Of a stretch of DNA of 64,000 nt, positions 24,778 through 33,998 are shown piece by piece; within the stretch, counting starts at the first letter, position 1; every line of letters starts with the position of its first letter. A program made the translations under genes and the position numbers. Below the pieces are notes generated by a model. It worked only from the letters and a program-made list of their open reading frames with translations, did no database searches and was not told the DNA's origin. The stretch comes from Asanoa iriomotensis (GTDB lineage Bacteria; Actinomycetota; Actinomycetes; Mycobacteriales; Micromonosporaceae): assembly GCF_016862515.1 (NCBI RefSeq), contig NZ_BONC01000012.1, forward strand, positions 79,771-143,770, read 5' to 3'.

Positions 24778-26292
24778 TCATGGTGTGCGGCCGGCGAACT
24801 TGTCCGCGACGACGGCGCGCGTGACCCGGGCGTCCACGAGCGACGGCCCGTCGGTCGCGCGGAGATAGGCCAGTCGGTCGAGGTCCGCGGACGTGCGCAG
24901 ACTGATCCCGGGGATGCCCAGCGCCGCCGCGACGGCGGCGAAGTCGGTCTCCGGGAACAGCGCCAGATCCTCGGGCAGGCCGTGCCGGCGCAGGTGGTGG
25001 ATCTCGGCGCCGTAGGCGCGGTCGTTGAGGACCAGCACCGTCAGCCGGGGGCGCAGCCGGGCCAGTGTCTCCAGCTCGCCCAGCGCCATCAGCGCCCCGC
25101 CGTCGCCGACCACGACCAGGGTCGGTGCGTCCCTTCCGCGCGCGGCACCGATCCCGGTGGCGAGCGCGAGTCCGACGGAGCCGAAGCCGAGCGCCGGCAG
25201 AAACCGTCCGGGATGGACGGTCAGTTGCTGGGTGGGAAACGTTGTGAAATGGCCGACGTCGACGACCACCTGCCGATCCGGTGGCAGCGCCACGTCGACC
25301 GCGCGCAGCACCGTGCGAGGGTCGAGGCCGTCGTCGTCGCTCTCGTCGGCGAAGTCGCGCGCCGCCGCCACTCGTGCGGCGATCTCAGGGGTACGGCGGC
25401 CGCGGCGTCGCGCCGCGACAGGAGAGACAGCGTCGCAGCGGATGACGGTGGCACCGGCCAGCAACTCGCCCTTGTCGGTCGTGTAGCCGTTGAGGCTGGC
25501 CCCGGCGGCGAGGACCACGTCGGACTCCCGGATCAGCTCGCGGGCCGTCGCGGTGGCGTAGCCGCCGCACACACCGAGGTCGTACGGGTCACCGTGGAAG
25601 AGCCCTTTGGCGGGCAGTGTGGTGGCCAGCAGCGCGCCCGTGCGGCGGCCCAGGTCCCGCAGTGCCGGGCCCGCGCCCGTCCAGAGGGCGCCCCGCCCGG
25701 CGAGGATCAACGGCCGTTCGGCGTCGGCGAGGGCACGACATGCCTCGTCGGCGGGCGGCGGGCGGTCTTCCTCCGGCAGCCTCGCCGGCTCCTGCGCCCC
25801 GGCAGGATCCGCGAGCAGGTCCGAGCGGATGTTGACGACCATCGGCCGGCGTTCGCGGACCGCCCGCCCGAGCCCCTCGGCGACCGCCGCCGCCAGCCGG
25901 CCGGGCCGGTCGACGTCGATCAGGCCGGCGCCCGTCCACGCCACCATGGCCGCGTGGTCCGCCCGCTGGGCCATCCACGCGGGCTCGCCGCGGATGTCGC
26001 CGACCAACAGCACCACCGGTGCCCGGTCCCGCACCGCCGAGGTGAGCCCGGTCAGCGCGTTGCTCAACCCGGGCCCGTGCGTGACCGTGCACGCGGCCGG
26101 CCGGCCTGACGACCACGCGTACCCGGCCGCCAGGCTGATCGCACCGGTCTCGTGCCGCGCGCCGACGAAGCGCACCCCGTGCCCGCGCAGCACTCCCGCC
26201 AGCGCGAGGTTCGTGTTGCCCAGCAGGCCGAACAGTGTGTCGACACCGTGTGCCCGCAGCGCGTCGGCGACCACCTCGTGTCCGGCGGTCAC
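24778..26292 (-). CDS. thiamine-diphosphate-dependent enzyme (acetolactate synthase/decarboxylase superfamily)
   Basis: 504 aa. Three-domain ThDP layout: PYR domain with conserved Glu in GARHETGAISLA and GPGLSNALTG; central Rossmann domain; PP domain with VVVGDGGALMALGELETL and N-D-R. Start GTG overlaps the crotonase stop (GTGA). Family members include benzoylformate and oxalyl-CoA decarboxylases and acetolactate synthase; the short central domain and lack of an ilvN neighbour favour a catabolic decarboxylase or lyase. Last gene of its operon. Confidence 0.83.
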   Translation of the reverse strand: MTAGHEVVADALRAHGVDTLFGLLGNTNLALAGVLRGHGVRFVGARHETGAISLAAGYAWSSGRPAACTVTHGPGLSNALTGLTSAVRDRAPVVLLVGDIRGEPAWMAQRADHAAMVAWTGAGLIDVDRPGRLAAAVAEGLGRAVRERRPMVVNIRSDLLADPAGAQEPARLPEEDRPPPADEACRALADAERPLILAGRGALWTGAGPALRDLGRRTGALLATTLPAKGLFHGDPYDLGVCGGYATATARELIRESDVVLAAGASLNGYTTDKGELLAGATVIRCDAVSPVAARRRGRRTPEIAARVAAARDFADESDDDGLDPRTVLRAVDVALPPDRQVVVDVGHFTTFPTQQLTVHPGRFLPALGFGSVGLALATGIGAARGRDAPTLVVVGDGGALMALGELETLARLRPRLTVLVLNDRAYGAEIHHLRRHGLPEDLALFPETDFAAVAAALGIPGISLRTSADLDRLAYLRATDGPSLVDARVTRAVVADKFAGRTP

Positions 26293-27026
26293 GAGCCGGC
26301 CGCCAGCCACGCGCGGTGCATCCGGTTGGCCATGCCGCCGAACCGCCGCACCTCGGCCATCCGCGCTGTGTCCTGGGCCATCCGCAGCGCCAGCTTCGCG
26401 TACCGGGCCATGTCGGGTGGCTTCCTGGCGATGTCGCGGGCGATGTCGAGCGCCACCGCGGTCCCCTCCCCCGCCGGGGCCAGGCGGGCGGCGAGCCCGA
26501 TGGCGGCGGCCTCCTCGCCGTAGACCCGCCGTCCGGTGAGGATGATGTCGGCCGCGCGTTGCAGGCCGGCCATCCGCGGCACCCACCAGGCCATCGCGGT
26601 CGGTGCGAGGCCGAGCGCGAGGTGTGCCTCGGCGAAGTAGCCGCCGGGCTCGACGACGCAGACGTCGCAGCCGAGCGCGAGACCCATGCCGAGGCCGACG
26701 GCGGGCCCGTCGACGACCGCGACCGTCGCGATCTCGCACGCGTCCAGCAGTTCGGCCTCGCGGCCCATCACCTCCGGCCAGCGCCAGCGGGCATCGGTGC
26801 TCCGCCTTGCCTCGACCACGCTGATGTCGGCGCCGGCACAGAACGCGCCGCCGGCGCCGCGGACTATCAGGGCCGCCGCGTCGGGGCGGGCGTTGACCGT
26901 CTCCACGACGGTGGCCAGCCCGCGCATCATCTCCTCGGTGAGCGCGTTGCGGCGCTCGGCGCGGTCGATCAGCAGGTCGAAGATGCCGGGTTCGGGTTCG
27001 GTCAGCACAAGGCCGGGCACGGTCAT
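26289..27026 (-). CDS. enoyl-CoA hydratase/isomerase family protein (crotonase 1)
   Basis: 245 aa. Oxyanion-hole segments GGAFCAGADISV and DGPAVGLGMGLALGCDVCV define the crotonase fold, and FAEAHLALGLAP holds the usual Glu region. Overlaps MFS and ThDP genes by 4 bp on each side. One of three divergent crotonases in this operon, suggesting successive hydration, isomerisation or retro-Claisen steps on CoA thioesters. Confidence 0.87.
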   Translation of the reverse strand: MTVPGLVLTEPEPGIFDLLIDRAERRNALTEEMMRGLATVVETVNARPDAAALIVRGAGGAFCAGADISVVEARRSTDARWRWPEVMGREAELLDACEIATVAVVDGPAVGLGMGLALGCDVCVVEPGGYFAEAHLALGLAPTAMAWWVPRMAGLQRAADIILTGRRVYGEEAAAIGLAARLAPAGEGTAVALDIARDIARKPPDMARYAKLALRMAQDTARMAEVRRFGGMANRMHRAWLAAGS

Positions 27027-28204
27027 GGTGTCTCCAGCGGTCGACGCAGGGTCAGGAGGACGGCGCCGGCGGCGCAGACCGCGAGCACGCCGAGCAGCAG
27101 CCAGAGCGGCCGGTAGCCGGCCAGGCCGATCAGCAGGCCCGCCACCACCGGGCCGGTGGCGGAGCCGATGGCCAGGCCGGTGCGCATCACGCCGGTGGCG
27201 TAGCCGGGCGCCTCGGGGACCAGCCGCACCGCACCCAGGTGGATCAGGCCCTGCCAGGCCCAGCCGAGCCCGTACGCGAGCACCGCACCGACGGGCAATA
27301 GCCAGGAGGCGCCGCTGAGCAGCACGAAGTAGCCGACCGAACCGCCGAGCAGCAGCAGCCCGCCCTGGGCGAACGGCTCGACGGTGCGGTGGTCGGCGAC
27401 CCAGCCCATCCAGACGCGCATGGTCACGTTGACCACGCTCGCCACCGCGACCGTGAGGCCGGCGGCGGGCGGTGACATGCCGCGGTCGACGGCGTAGAGG
27501 ACGAAGAAGGCGCCGAGCGAGCTGGTCGTGAAGGTGGCGACGGCGAACGCCGCGGCCAGCGTGCGCAACCGGCGGGCCCGGGCCGGTGACACGGGCTCGT
27601 CGCCGCGGGTCGCCGGCAAGTCGCTGGCGGCGGCGCCGCCGTAGTGCCGCCACCGGGTGAGTGCCACGGCGATCAGCGGGAACGTGGCGGCGAACAGGAA
27701 CGCCCAGCGCCAGCCGGCGTGTTCGGCGATCAGCGGTGCGGACAGGCCGGCGAGCAGCGTCGCGGTCGGGACGGCGGCCTGCTTGACCCCGAATGCGACG
27801 CCCTGCCGGTGTGGGGTGACCGAGTCGACGATCGCGAGGTTGGTGGTGCCGACGCCGAGCGACTGCACGACCGCGAGGGCGACCATCGCGAGCACGAGCA
27901 CGGCGGTGTTGCGCAGCAGCCCGGCCAGCACGGCGATCGGCACCAGGGTGCCGAACGCGGCGATGAACAGCCCGCGTTGCCAGCTCTGGCGGTCGGCGAC
28001 CCGGCCGAGCCAGACGGCGGTCGCGCCGGAGACGGCGTAGAACGTGCCGATCGCGATGCCCAGGCCGCGCTCGGACAGGCCGATGTCGCGTTCGAGGTAG
28101 GGCGCGAGCGTGGCGACCAGGAACGCCGGCAGGGTGACCGCGATCTGCAGCGCGACCACGGCGCCGACGGCCGAGGCGGAGCCGCCGCGGGCGACGGTGG
28201 CCAC
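27023..28204 (-). CDS. MFS transporter
   Basis: 393 aa, about 12 hydrophobic helices with a central loop after helix 6 and motif A-like segments (GRVADRQSW; GWVADHRTV). GTG start 6 bp after the acyl-CoA dehydrogenase stop. Likely imports the pathway substrate or exports an intermediate. Confidence 0.87.
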   Translation of the reverse strand: MATVARGGSASAVGAVVALQIAVTLPAFLVATLAPYLERDIGLSERGLGIAIGTFYAVSGATAVWLGRVADRQSWQRGLFIAAFGTLVPIAVLAGLLRNTAVLVLAMVALAVVQSLGVGTTNLAIVDSVTPHRQGVAFGVKQAAVPTATLLAGLSAPLIAEHAGWRWAFLFAATFPLIAVALTRWRHYGGAAASDLPATRGDEPVSPARARRLRTLAAAFAVATFTTSSLGAFFVLYAVDRGMSPPAAGLTVAVASVVNVTMRVWMGWVADHRTVEPFAQGGLLLLGGSVGYFVLLSGASWLLPVGAVLAYGLGWAWQGLIHLGAVRLVPEAPGYATGVMRTGLAIGSATGPVVAGLLIGLAGYRPLWLLLGVLAVCAAGAVLLTLRRPLETP

Positions 28205-28210
28205 GGTGTC

Positions 28211-29386
28211 TCAGCCGCGCCGCGGCAGCAGGCCGCGGGCGATGATCAGCTTCTGCACCTCCGTGGCGCCCTCGACGACCCGGTTGACGCGCAGCGCGCG
28301 CAGCCAGTGTTCGAGCGGCATCTCCTGGCACAGGCCGATCCCGCCGTGGATCTGCATGGCCCGGTCGACGACGGTGTACGCGGTCTCGGTGGCGACCATC
28401 TTCGCGGTGGAGGTCTTCACGGCCGCACCGGCGCCGCCGGCCTCCACGGTGGCCGCGGCGTCACGGACGATCAGCCGGGCGGCGTAGAGCTCGACGGCGC
28501 AGTCGGCCAGCATCCACTGGATGCCCTGCCGGTCGGCCAACGGTTTGCCGAACGTCGACCGCTGCCCGGCGTAGGCCAGCGACATCTCCAGCGCGAGCTG
28601 GGCGACGCCGATCGATCGGGCGGCCAGCGACAACCTGCCGCGGGCCAGCCACCGCTTGGCCAGCTCGAAGCCTCGGCCGGGTTCGCCGAGCAGGTTCGCG
28701 TCGGGCACCTCGACGCCGTCGAGGGCCACCTCGTAGGTGTGGTGGTCCCGGATGACGGCGACCTTGCGGTAGGTCAGCCCGGCCGAGTTGCGCGGGACGA
28801 TGAACGCGCTGATGCCGCCGCCCTTGTCGGCGGTGGTGCCGGTGCGGGCCAGCACGACGCCGTGTTCGGCCTCGCCGACCCGGCTGATGAACTGCTTGCG
28901 GCCGGTGATCCGCCAGCCGTTCGGGGTTTTCTCGGCCCGGGTCTGGATCGCCCGGGCCGGGTCGGAGCCGCCGGAGGGTTCGGTGATGCCGACGAACCAC
29001 TGCCGGCCCTCCTCGACGGTCGGCACGAGGTACGTGGCGCGTTGCTCGTCGTCGGCCTCGAGCAGGAAGACGGGCGGGTCGTAGCCGAAGGCGCCGTCGC
29101 CGGGGTCGGGCAGCGAGTAGGTGTGCCGGACGGCCTGTTCGAGCACGGCGACCATCTGGGTCGGTGTCAGGCCGGCGCCGCCGTACTGCGCCGGGGTGGC
29201 GAAGCACCACAGGCCGTTCGCCTTGGCCTTCTTCTGGAGGTCGGCGCGGATGTCGGCCGGGATGCCGGTCGCTCCCCCGGCGCGCAGCGCGTCCTCGACG
29301 GGTGCGATCTCCCGTTCGACGAACGCCCGGGTGGTCTCCTCGAACGGGCGCAGGTCCTCGCCGCCCGCGATCTCGAACGGGTTCAC
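28211..29386 (-). CDS. acyl-CoA dehydrogenase
   Basis: 391 aa. Flavoprotein motifs: GITEPSGGSDPA (FAD/acyl binding), IHGGIGLCQEMPLEHWLR near the C-terminus and catalytic-Glu region RVVEGATEVQ. Introduces a 2,3-double bond into an acyl-CoA, feeding the crotonases. GTG start overlaps the crotonase 2 stop. Confidence 0.92.
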   Translation of the reverse strand: MNPFEIAGGEDLRPFEETTRAFVEREIAPVEDALRAGGATGIPADIRADLQKKAKANGLWCFATPAQYGGAGLTPTQMVAVLEQAVRHTYSLPDPGDGAFGYDPPVFLLEADDEQRATYLVPTVEEGRQWFVGITEPSGGSDPARAIQTRAEKTPNGWRITGRKQFISRVGEAEHGVVLARTGTTADKGGGISAFIVPRNSAGLTYRKVAVIRDHHTYEVALDGVEVPDANLLGEPGRGFELAKRWLARGRLSLAARSIGVAQLALEMSLAYAGQRSTFGKPLADRQGIQWMLADCAVELYAARLIVRDAAATVEAGGAGAAVKTSTAKMVATETAYTVVDRAMQIHGGIGLCQEMPLEHWLRALRVNRVVEGATEVQKLIIARGLLPRRG

Positions 29387-30150
29387 GAGCGCCCCTTTCT
29401 CCGCGCGCGCAGCGCCTGCGTCGCCGCGAGGTGTTCGGGTGTCTCCTGCAGCAGCCCGAAGGACGCCCAGGCGAGGTCGAGGCTGTCCATGACGTCCATC
29501 GCGTACGCGCGTTGCACGAGGCGTTTCGTGGCGCGCACGGCCGGGGACGACTTGCCGGCCAGCAGTGCCGCGAACGCGGCCGCTTCGTCGTCGAAGGCGG
29601 GGGTGACCGTTCTGAACAGGCCCAGGTCCGCTGCGCGCTGCGCGGTGACTTTCTCGCCGGTGAGCAGGATCTCCAGCGCCAGGGACGGGCCGAGCAGGTG
29701 GGTGAGCAGCCAGGCGCCGCCGAAACCGGGTGTCAGGCCGAGGTCGACGAAGCCCAGCCGCAGGTAGGCGCTCGGGTGTGCGATCCGGAAGTCGCACCAC
29801 AGGGCCAGGTCGACGCCGGCGCCGACCGCCGGGCCGTTGAGCGCGGCGATGACGGGCTTGTCGAGGGCCGCGAACCGGCGGGCGAGCCGGCCGACGCCGC
29901 CGGCCAGGTAGTCGCGCTTCTCCCACGGGCCCGGCCGGTCCTCGCCCATCCGGTTGGTGTCGCCGCCCGCGCAGAACACGTCGCCGACCGCCGTGAGCAC
30001 GACGACCCGGACGGCCGGGTCGGTCGCCGCGGTCTCGAGGGCGTCGGCGAGGCCGGCGAGGATCTCGGCCGACAGCGCGTTCTTCTTGGCGGGATGGTCG
30101 ATCCGGATCAAACGTACGCCAGGCGAAAGGGATACTGATTCGACGTTCAC
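29383..30150 (-). CDS. enoyl-CoA hydratase/isomerase family protein (crotonase 2)
   Basis: 255 aa. GDVFCAGGDTNRM and NGPAVGAGVDLALWCDFRI form the oxyanion hole; GFVDLGLTPGFGGAWLL covers the catalytic region. GTG start overlaps the acyl-CoA synthetase stop (GTGA). Confidence 0.88.
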   Translation of the reverse strand: MNVESVSLSPGVRLIRIDHPAKKNALSAEILAGLADALETAATDPAVRVVVLTAVGDVFCAGGDTNRMGEDRPGPWEKRDYLAGGVGRLARRFAALDKPVIAALNGPAVGAGVDLALWCDFRIAHPSAYLRLGFVDLGLTPGFGGAWLLTHLLGPSLALEILLTGEKVTAQRAADLGLFRTVTPAFDDEAAAFAALLAGKSSPAVRATKRLVQRAYAMDVMDSLDLAWASFGLLQETPEHLAATQALRARRKGRS

Positions 30151-32183
30151 ATGATTTCCCTCTCGATCAGTGCGTCGGCGACGACCGCGCGGCCGTCGGC
30201 CGTGAGGAAGACCGGGTTGGTCTCGGCGGTCGGTGCGTCCAGCGCGGTCATGGTTTCCACGAGGCGCGCGACGGCGGTGGCGTGTTCTTCGGTGGCCGGG
30301 CGCGGCAGCGCCGCGTGGATGTCTGCTGTGGACACCGGCGCCCAGTGCCAGCGGACCGCGCCGGCGTGCTCGACGTCGCCGCCTCCGGGGCCGATGCCGA
30401 CCAGCGTGCCGAGCGTTGGATGGCGGACCACGCCGACGAAGACCTCGATGCCGGTGAGCTGTCGCTCGACGAGGACCACGTGCCCGCCGGGCGCTACGGC
30501 GTGGCCGAGGGCGTCGAGGTCGGCGTAGGCGGCGCGGACCGCGTCGGCGGTCCAGACGTTGAGCCGCACACCGCCGTGTGCGGCCTTGTGCGGCAGGCTC
30601 GGGCTGACGAGCTTGACGACGACGGGGTAGCCGAGTCGTTCGGCGCTGCCGACCGCGGCGTCCGCGTCGGTGGGGACGTCGCCAGGTGCGATGGTGGCGC
30701 CGCCGGCTTGCAGCAGCCGCTTGCCGGCGACCTCGTCGAGCAGGGTCACCTCGCCCGGCGTCGTCCCGGCACGGCGCCCGGCGGGTGTGCGGGTGGCGAA
30801 GGCGGCGCGGCGGACCGCGGAGTCCGCGGCGGCGCGCAGGGCCGCGGTCAGCTCGACCGGCTCGGTGAAGACGCTCACGCCCGTCGCGCGCAGGGCGGCG
30901 GCGGCATCGGGGGTCAGCACACCCAGACCGGCGAGGGCCTTCCCGGGCCGCTGCGCGGCGGTGTCGGCCAGCGTGGTCAGCGTGCGGTCCCCGGCGCCGG
31001 CGAGGCCGTGCGCGATGAACACGGCGAGCACGTCGAGCTCACCGGAGTCGACGCAGTCGGTGAGGATCCGCGGCAGCGCGTCGGGGTCGTTGATGACCTG
31101 CGCCGTGGTGTCGACGGGGTTGGCGGGGTGGGCGAAGGGGGCGTACGCGCGGATGCGCTCCTGAACTTCGGTCGAAAGCCTGGGCATGGCGATGCCGTGG
31201 CGCTCGGCGGCGTCGGCCATCAGCACGCCGATGCCGCCGGAGGTCGACACGAGCCCGAGCCGGGGCGCGGGCGGCAGTGTCGGGTGGTCGAGGGCGACCT
31301 GCAGGACGTTGACGAGACCGGCGATCGAGGTGGCTGCGTACGCTCCGGCGCTCTCGACGAGGTCGCCGAGCAGGTCGGCCTCGGCGCCGATGAGTGCCGC
31401 GGTGTGTGCCTGGCTGGCGATCCGGCCGATTTCCGAGGTGCCGGCCTGGAGCACGGCGGTGGCTATGCCGGCGCGGGCCAGGGTCAGCAGCGTGTCGTGC
31501 AGGTCGTCGAGGTCGCGCAGCGACTCGAAGCTGAGCGCGAGCGCGCGCACGCCGCCGCGCTCGGCGAGGGCGCGGGCGATCTCGAGGACGGTCAGGTCGG
31601 CCTCGTTGCCGGTGTGCAGCCAGTGCCGCACGCCGACGCCGAGCTGGCGGCACCAGTTGATCAGGTAGGTGCCGATGGCGGCGCTCTGCGTGACGATCGC
31701 GAGGTCGCCGGGCACGGGTCGGGCCGAGTCGATGACCGGGGTGAAGGCGAAGTAGGCGCCGGAGGCGACGTTCATGAACCCGTTGCTGTTGGGTCCGAGC
31801 AGCCGCATCCCGTGCGCGGCGGCGATGTCGGCGAGGCGGCGCTGCAGGGCGTGGCCCGCTTCGCCGGTCTCGGCGAAGCCGGCGGCGACGACGGAGACGT
31901 TGCGGGCGCCGAGCCGGCCGGCCTGCTCGACGGCGTCCGCGACCCGGTCACGGGGCAGGGCGACGACCACCCAGTCCGGTGTCTCGTCGAGGTCGGCGAG
32001 GCTCTTGCGGACAGGCAGGCCGAACAGCTCGTCGCGGTGCGGGTTGACCGGGATCACCCGGCCGGCGAAGCCGGACTCGACCGAGTAGCGGATCAGCCGG
32101 CCGCCGATGCGGCGCGGGTCGGCACTGGCGCCGACGACGGCGACGACGCGGGGGTCGAAGAGGCTGTCCCAGTCGGTCGTCAT
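30147..32183 (-). CDS. NDP-forming acyl-CoA synthetase
   Basis: 678-aa single-chain acyl-CoA synthetase of the ADP/GDP-forming type. Order: CoA-binding Rossmann domain (VVAVVGASADPRRIGGR), succinyl-CoA ligase-like domains with the likely phospho-His in SQAHTAALIG, and a C-terminal ATP-grasp domain (YPVVVKLVSPSLPHK, TETNPVFL-like AETNPVFL). It activates a carboxylate to its CoA ester, the entry step for the dehydrogenase and crotonases beside it. Confidence 0.9.
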   Translation of the reverse strand: MTTDWDSLFDPRVVAVVGASADPRRIGGRLIRYSVESGFAGRVIPVNPHRDELFGLPVRKSLADLDETPDWVVVALPRDRVADAVEQAGRLGARNVSVVAAGFAETGEAGHALQRRLADIAAAHGMRLLGPNSNGFMNVASGAYFAFTPVIDSARPVPGDLAIVTQSAAIGTYLINWCRQLGVGVRHWLHTGNEADLTVLEIARALAERGGVRALALSFESLRDLDDLHDTLLTLARAGIATAVLQAGTSEIGRIASQAHTAALIGAEADLLGDLVESAGAYAATSIAGLVNVLQVALDHPTLPPAPRLGLVSTSGGIGVLMADAAERHGIAMPRLSTEVQERIRAYAPFAHPANPVDTTAQVINDPDALPRILTDCVDSGELDVLAVFIAHGLAGAGDRTLTTLADTAAQRPGKALAGLGVLTPDAAAALRATGVSVFTEPVELTAALRAAADSAVRRAAFATRTPAGRRAGTTPGEVTLLDEVAGKRLLQAGGATIAPGDVPTDADAAVGSAERLGYPVVVKLVSPSLPHKAAHGGVRLNVWTADAVRAAYADLDALGHAVAPGGHVVLVERQLTGIEVFVGVVRHPTLGTLVGIGPGGGDVEHAGAVRWHWAPVSTADIHAALPRPATEEHATAVARLVETMTALDAPTAETNPVFLTADGRAVVADALIEREIM

Positions 32184-32917
32184 GCGGGGGCACCGAGCCG
32201 TTCGACGGCGCGGATCAGGCCGACCCGGGTCATGGTCGCGTCGTACGAGTCGGTCTGCGCGGCCCGCAGCAGGGCTTTGGTGTGGCGCAGCAGCCGGGCG
32301 TCGGCGGCCAGGAACGGGGCGATCGCTCTCTCGTGCGCGGCTTCGAGGTCGGCCACGGGGACCAGGTCGTCGACGAGGCCGAGCGCGGTCAGCTCGCCCG
32401 GCTCGACCGGGCGCGGCTCGGCGCAGAACCGCAGTGCCCGGCCGAGGGTGGTCAGCCGGGGCAGGTACCAGGCGGCGACGCTGGGCGCCATCCCGTTGCG
32501 CAGGTGGCCGTCGTAGAGCTTGACGCGGTCGGTGGCGATGCGCAGGTCGCACTGGAGGGCGAAGCCGAGCCCACCGCCGACGACGGCGCCGTCGAGCAGG
32601 GCGACGGTGGGCATCTCCAGGTCGCGGAACATGCCCGACTCGTGGCCGCCGGCGGCGGGGAGCGGTCGCCCGGAGTCGCGGGCACCGACCTCGGACAACT
32701 CGGCCCGGTCGCGGCCGGCGCAGAAGTTGCCGCCGGCGCCGGTCAGCGTGACGACCTTGACGCCCGGGTCGTCGTTGAGGGCCTGAGCGCAGTCGGCGAG
32801 CTCGCGCAGCATCGTGTCGTCGAAGGCGTTGAGCCGGTCCGGCCGGTCGAGGGTGATCCGGGCGGCGCCGCGCGGGTCGCGGTCGAGGCGGATCGTGGTG
32901 TAGGCCATCGGGTTCAC
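32180..32917 (-). CDS. enoyl-CoA hydratase/isomerase family protein (crotonase 3)
   Basis: 245 aa if started at the GTG overlapping the FAH stop (GTGA), the arrangement used elsewhere in this operon; the ATG at 32908 would remove three residues. Motifs GGNFCAGRDRAEL and DGAVVGGGLGFALQCDLRI. Confidence 0.87.
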   Translation of the reverse strand: MNPMAYTTIRLDRDPRGAARITLDRPDRLNAFDDTMLRELADCAQALNDDPGVKVVTLTGAGGNFCAGRDRAELSEVGARDSGRPLPAAGGHESGMFRDLEMPTVALLDGAVVGGGLGFALQCDLRIATDRVKLYDGHLRNGMAPSVAAWYLPRLTTLGRALRFCAEPRPVEPGELTALGLVDDLVPVADLEAAHERAIAPFLAADARLLRHTKALLRAAQTDSYDATMTRVGLIRAVERLGAPA

Positions 32918-33849
32918 GCCCGGCCGGCGACGAACGTGTTGCCGATCCGGCCAACCTCGGCGATCTCGATGTCGACGCGGTCGCCGTCGCGCAGCCAGCG
33001 CCGCGGTTTCATGCCGCCGCCGATGCCGGCGGGTGTGCCGGTGAGGATCACGTCGCCGGGTTCCAGGGTCATGATCGCCGAGAGGTACTCGACGAGGAAC
33101 GGGACGTCGAAGAGCATCTCGCCGAGGGTGGCCGACTGCCGCTGCTCCCCGTTGACGTGCGTGGTCAACGACAGGTCGCCGAGGTCGCCGGGTTCGCGTG
33201 GCCGGGTGATGACCGGCCCCAGTGGACAGAACCGGTCGAACGACTTGCCCTGCAACATCTCCTTGGTGCGGAACTGGTAGTCGCGGGCGGAGACGTCGTT
33301 GGCGACCGCGTAGCCGGCGATCGCGGCGCCGGCCTCCTCGCGGGTCGCGTACCGGGTGCGGCGGCCGACGACGACGGCGAGCTCGCCTTCGTAGTCGATG
33401 CGGTGCGAGGCGCGCGGGATCGGAACGTCGTCGTGCGGCCCGGTCAGGGTGTTGGCGAACTTCGCGAACAGCACGGGGTATTCGGGGACGGCGCGCTCGG
33501 CCTCGTCGGCGTGGGAGACGTAGTTGAGGCCGACGCCGATGATCTTCTCGGGCCGGCGCACCGGGGGCAGGAACGTGACGTCGGCCCGGTCGTGGTGCGG
33601 TGCCGCGGCCGCAGCGGCGGCGACGAGGTCGGGCCAGGCGTCGAGGGCGAGGAACAGCTCGAGCCGCCCGGGCGCGCGCAGCCAGTCGGCGGCGCTGGGG
33701 TCGTCGAGCTGGTCGCCGATCGCGGCGACCAGGTCGATGACGTGGTCGCCGACGACGACGCCGGCCCGGTCGTGGTGGGCGTCGCGCGGGCGGTAGGAGG
33801 CGAGTCCGACGCCGCGCGGCAGTGCTGCGCTTCCACCTTCTGAGGCCAT
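32914..33849 (-). CDS. fumarylacetoacetate hydrolase-family protein
   Basis: 311 aa with an N-terminal cap and C-terminal FAH domain: GVGLNYVSHADEA, RIDYEGELAVVVGRRTR with metal-ligand Glu residues, and ILTGTPAGIGGG. Acts on C-C bonds of 2,4-dioxo or 2-hydroxy-dienoic acids. First gene of the second operon, behind GGAGGGAG and the 19-bp operator. Confidence 0.9.
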   Translation of the reverse strand: MASEGGSAALPRGVGLASYRPRDAHHDRAGVVVGDHVIDLVAAIGDQLDDPSAADWLRAPGRLELFLALDAWPDLVAAAAAAAPHHDRADVTFLPPVRRPEKIIGVGLNYVSHADEAERAVPEYPVLFAKFANTLTGPHDDVPIPRASHRIDYEGELAVVVGRRTRYATREEAGAAIAGYAVANDVSARDYQFRTKEMLQGKSFDRFCPLGPVITRPREPGDLGDLSLTTHVNGEQRQSATLGEMLFDVPFLVEYLSAIMTLEPGDVILTGTPAGIGGGMKPRRWLRDGDRVDIEIAEVGRIGNTFVAGRA

Positions 33850-33871
33850 CGAACTCCCTCCACGTGATCCG

Positions 33872-33890
33872 CTGCATGCATTGTATGCAG
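33872..33890. promoter_or_regulatory. 19-bp operator of the second catabolic operon
   Basis: CTGCATGCATTGTATGCAG: nearly perfect palindrome with arms CTGCATgCA/TGtATGCAG. It matches the operator at 24702-24720 in 16 of 19 bases and likewise covers the -10 box. Confidence 0.75.
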
Positions 33891-33907
33891 AGCATATGCC
33901 GCGTCAA
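33880..33907 (-). promoter_or_regulatory. promoter of the FAH-crotonase operon
   Basis: Minus strand TTGACG (33902-33907), 16-bp spacer, TACAAT (33880-33885), about 30 bp before the first ATG. Confidence 0.7.
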
Positions 33908-33998
33908 GCAGGGATTTCGACGGCGCGCGAATTGCCCGTTACTTACCGTTCGCGTCGTTCGTTGCCCACGTCAGGCACCTCCGAACGGGGAAGAACAC

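Noticed and set aside
24778..26292. Calling the ThDP enzyme a biosynthetic acetolactate synthase
   Set aside because: No regulatory subunit or ilvC neighbour, and it ends a crotonase/acyl-CoA operon; a catabolic role is more likely.
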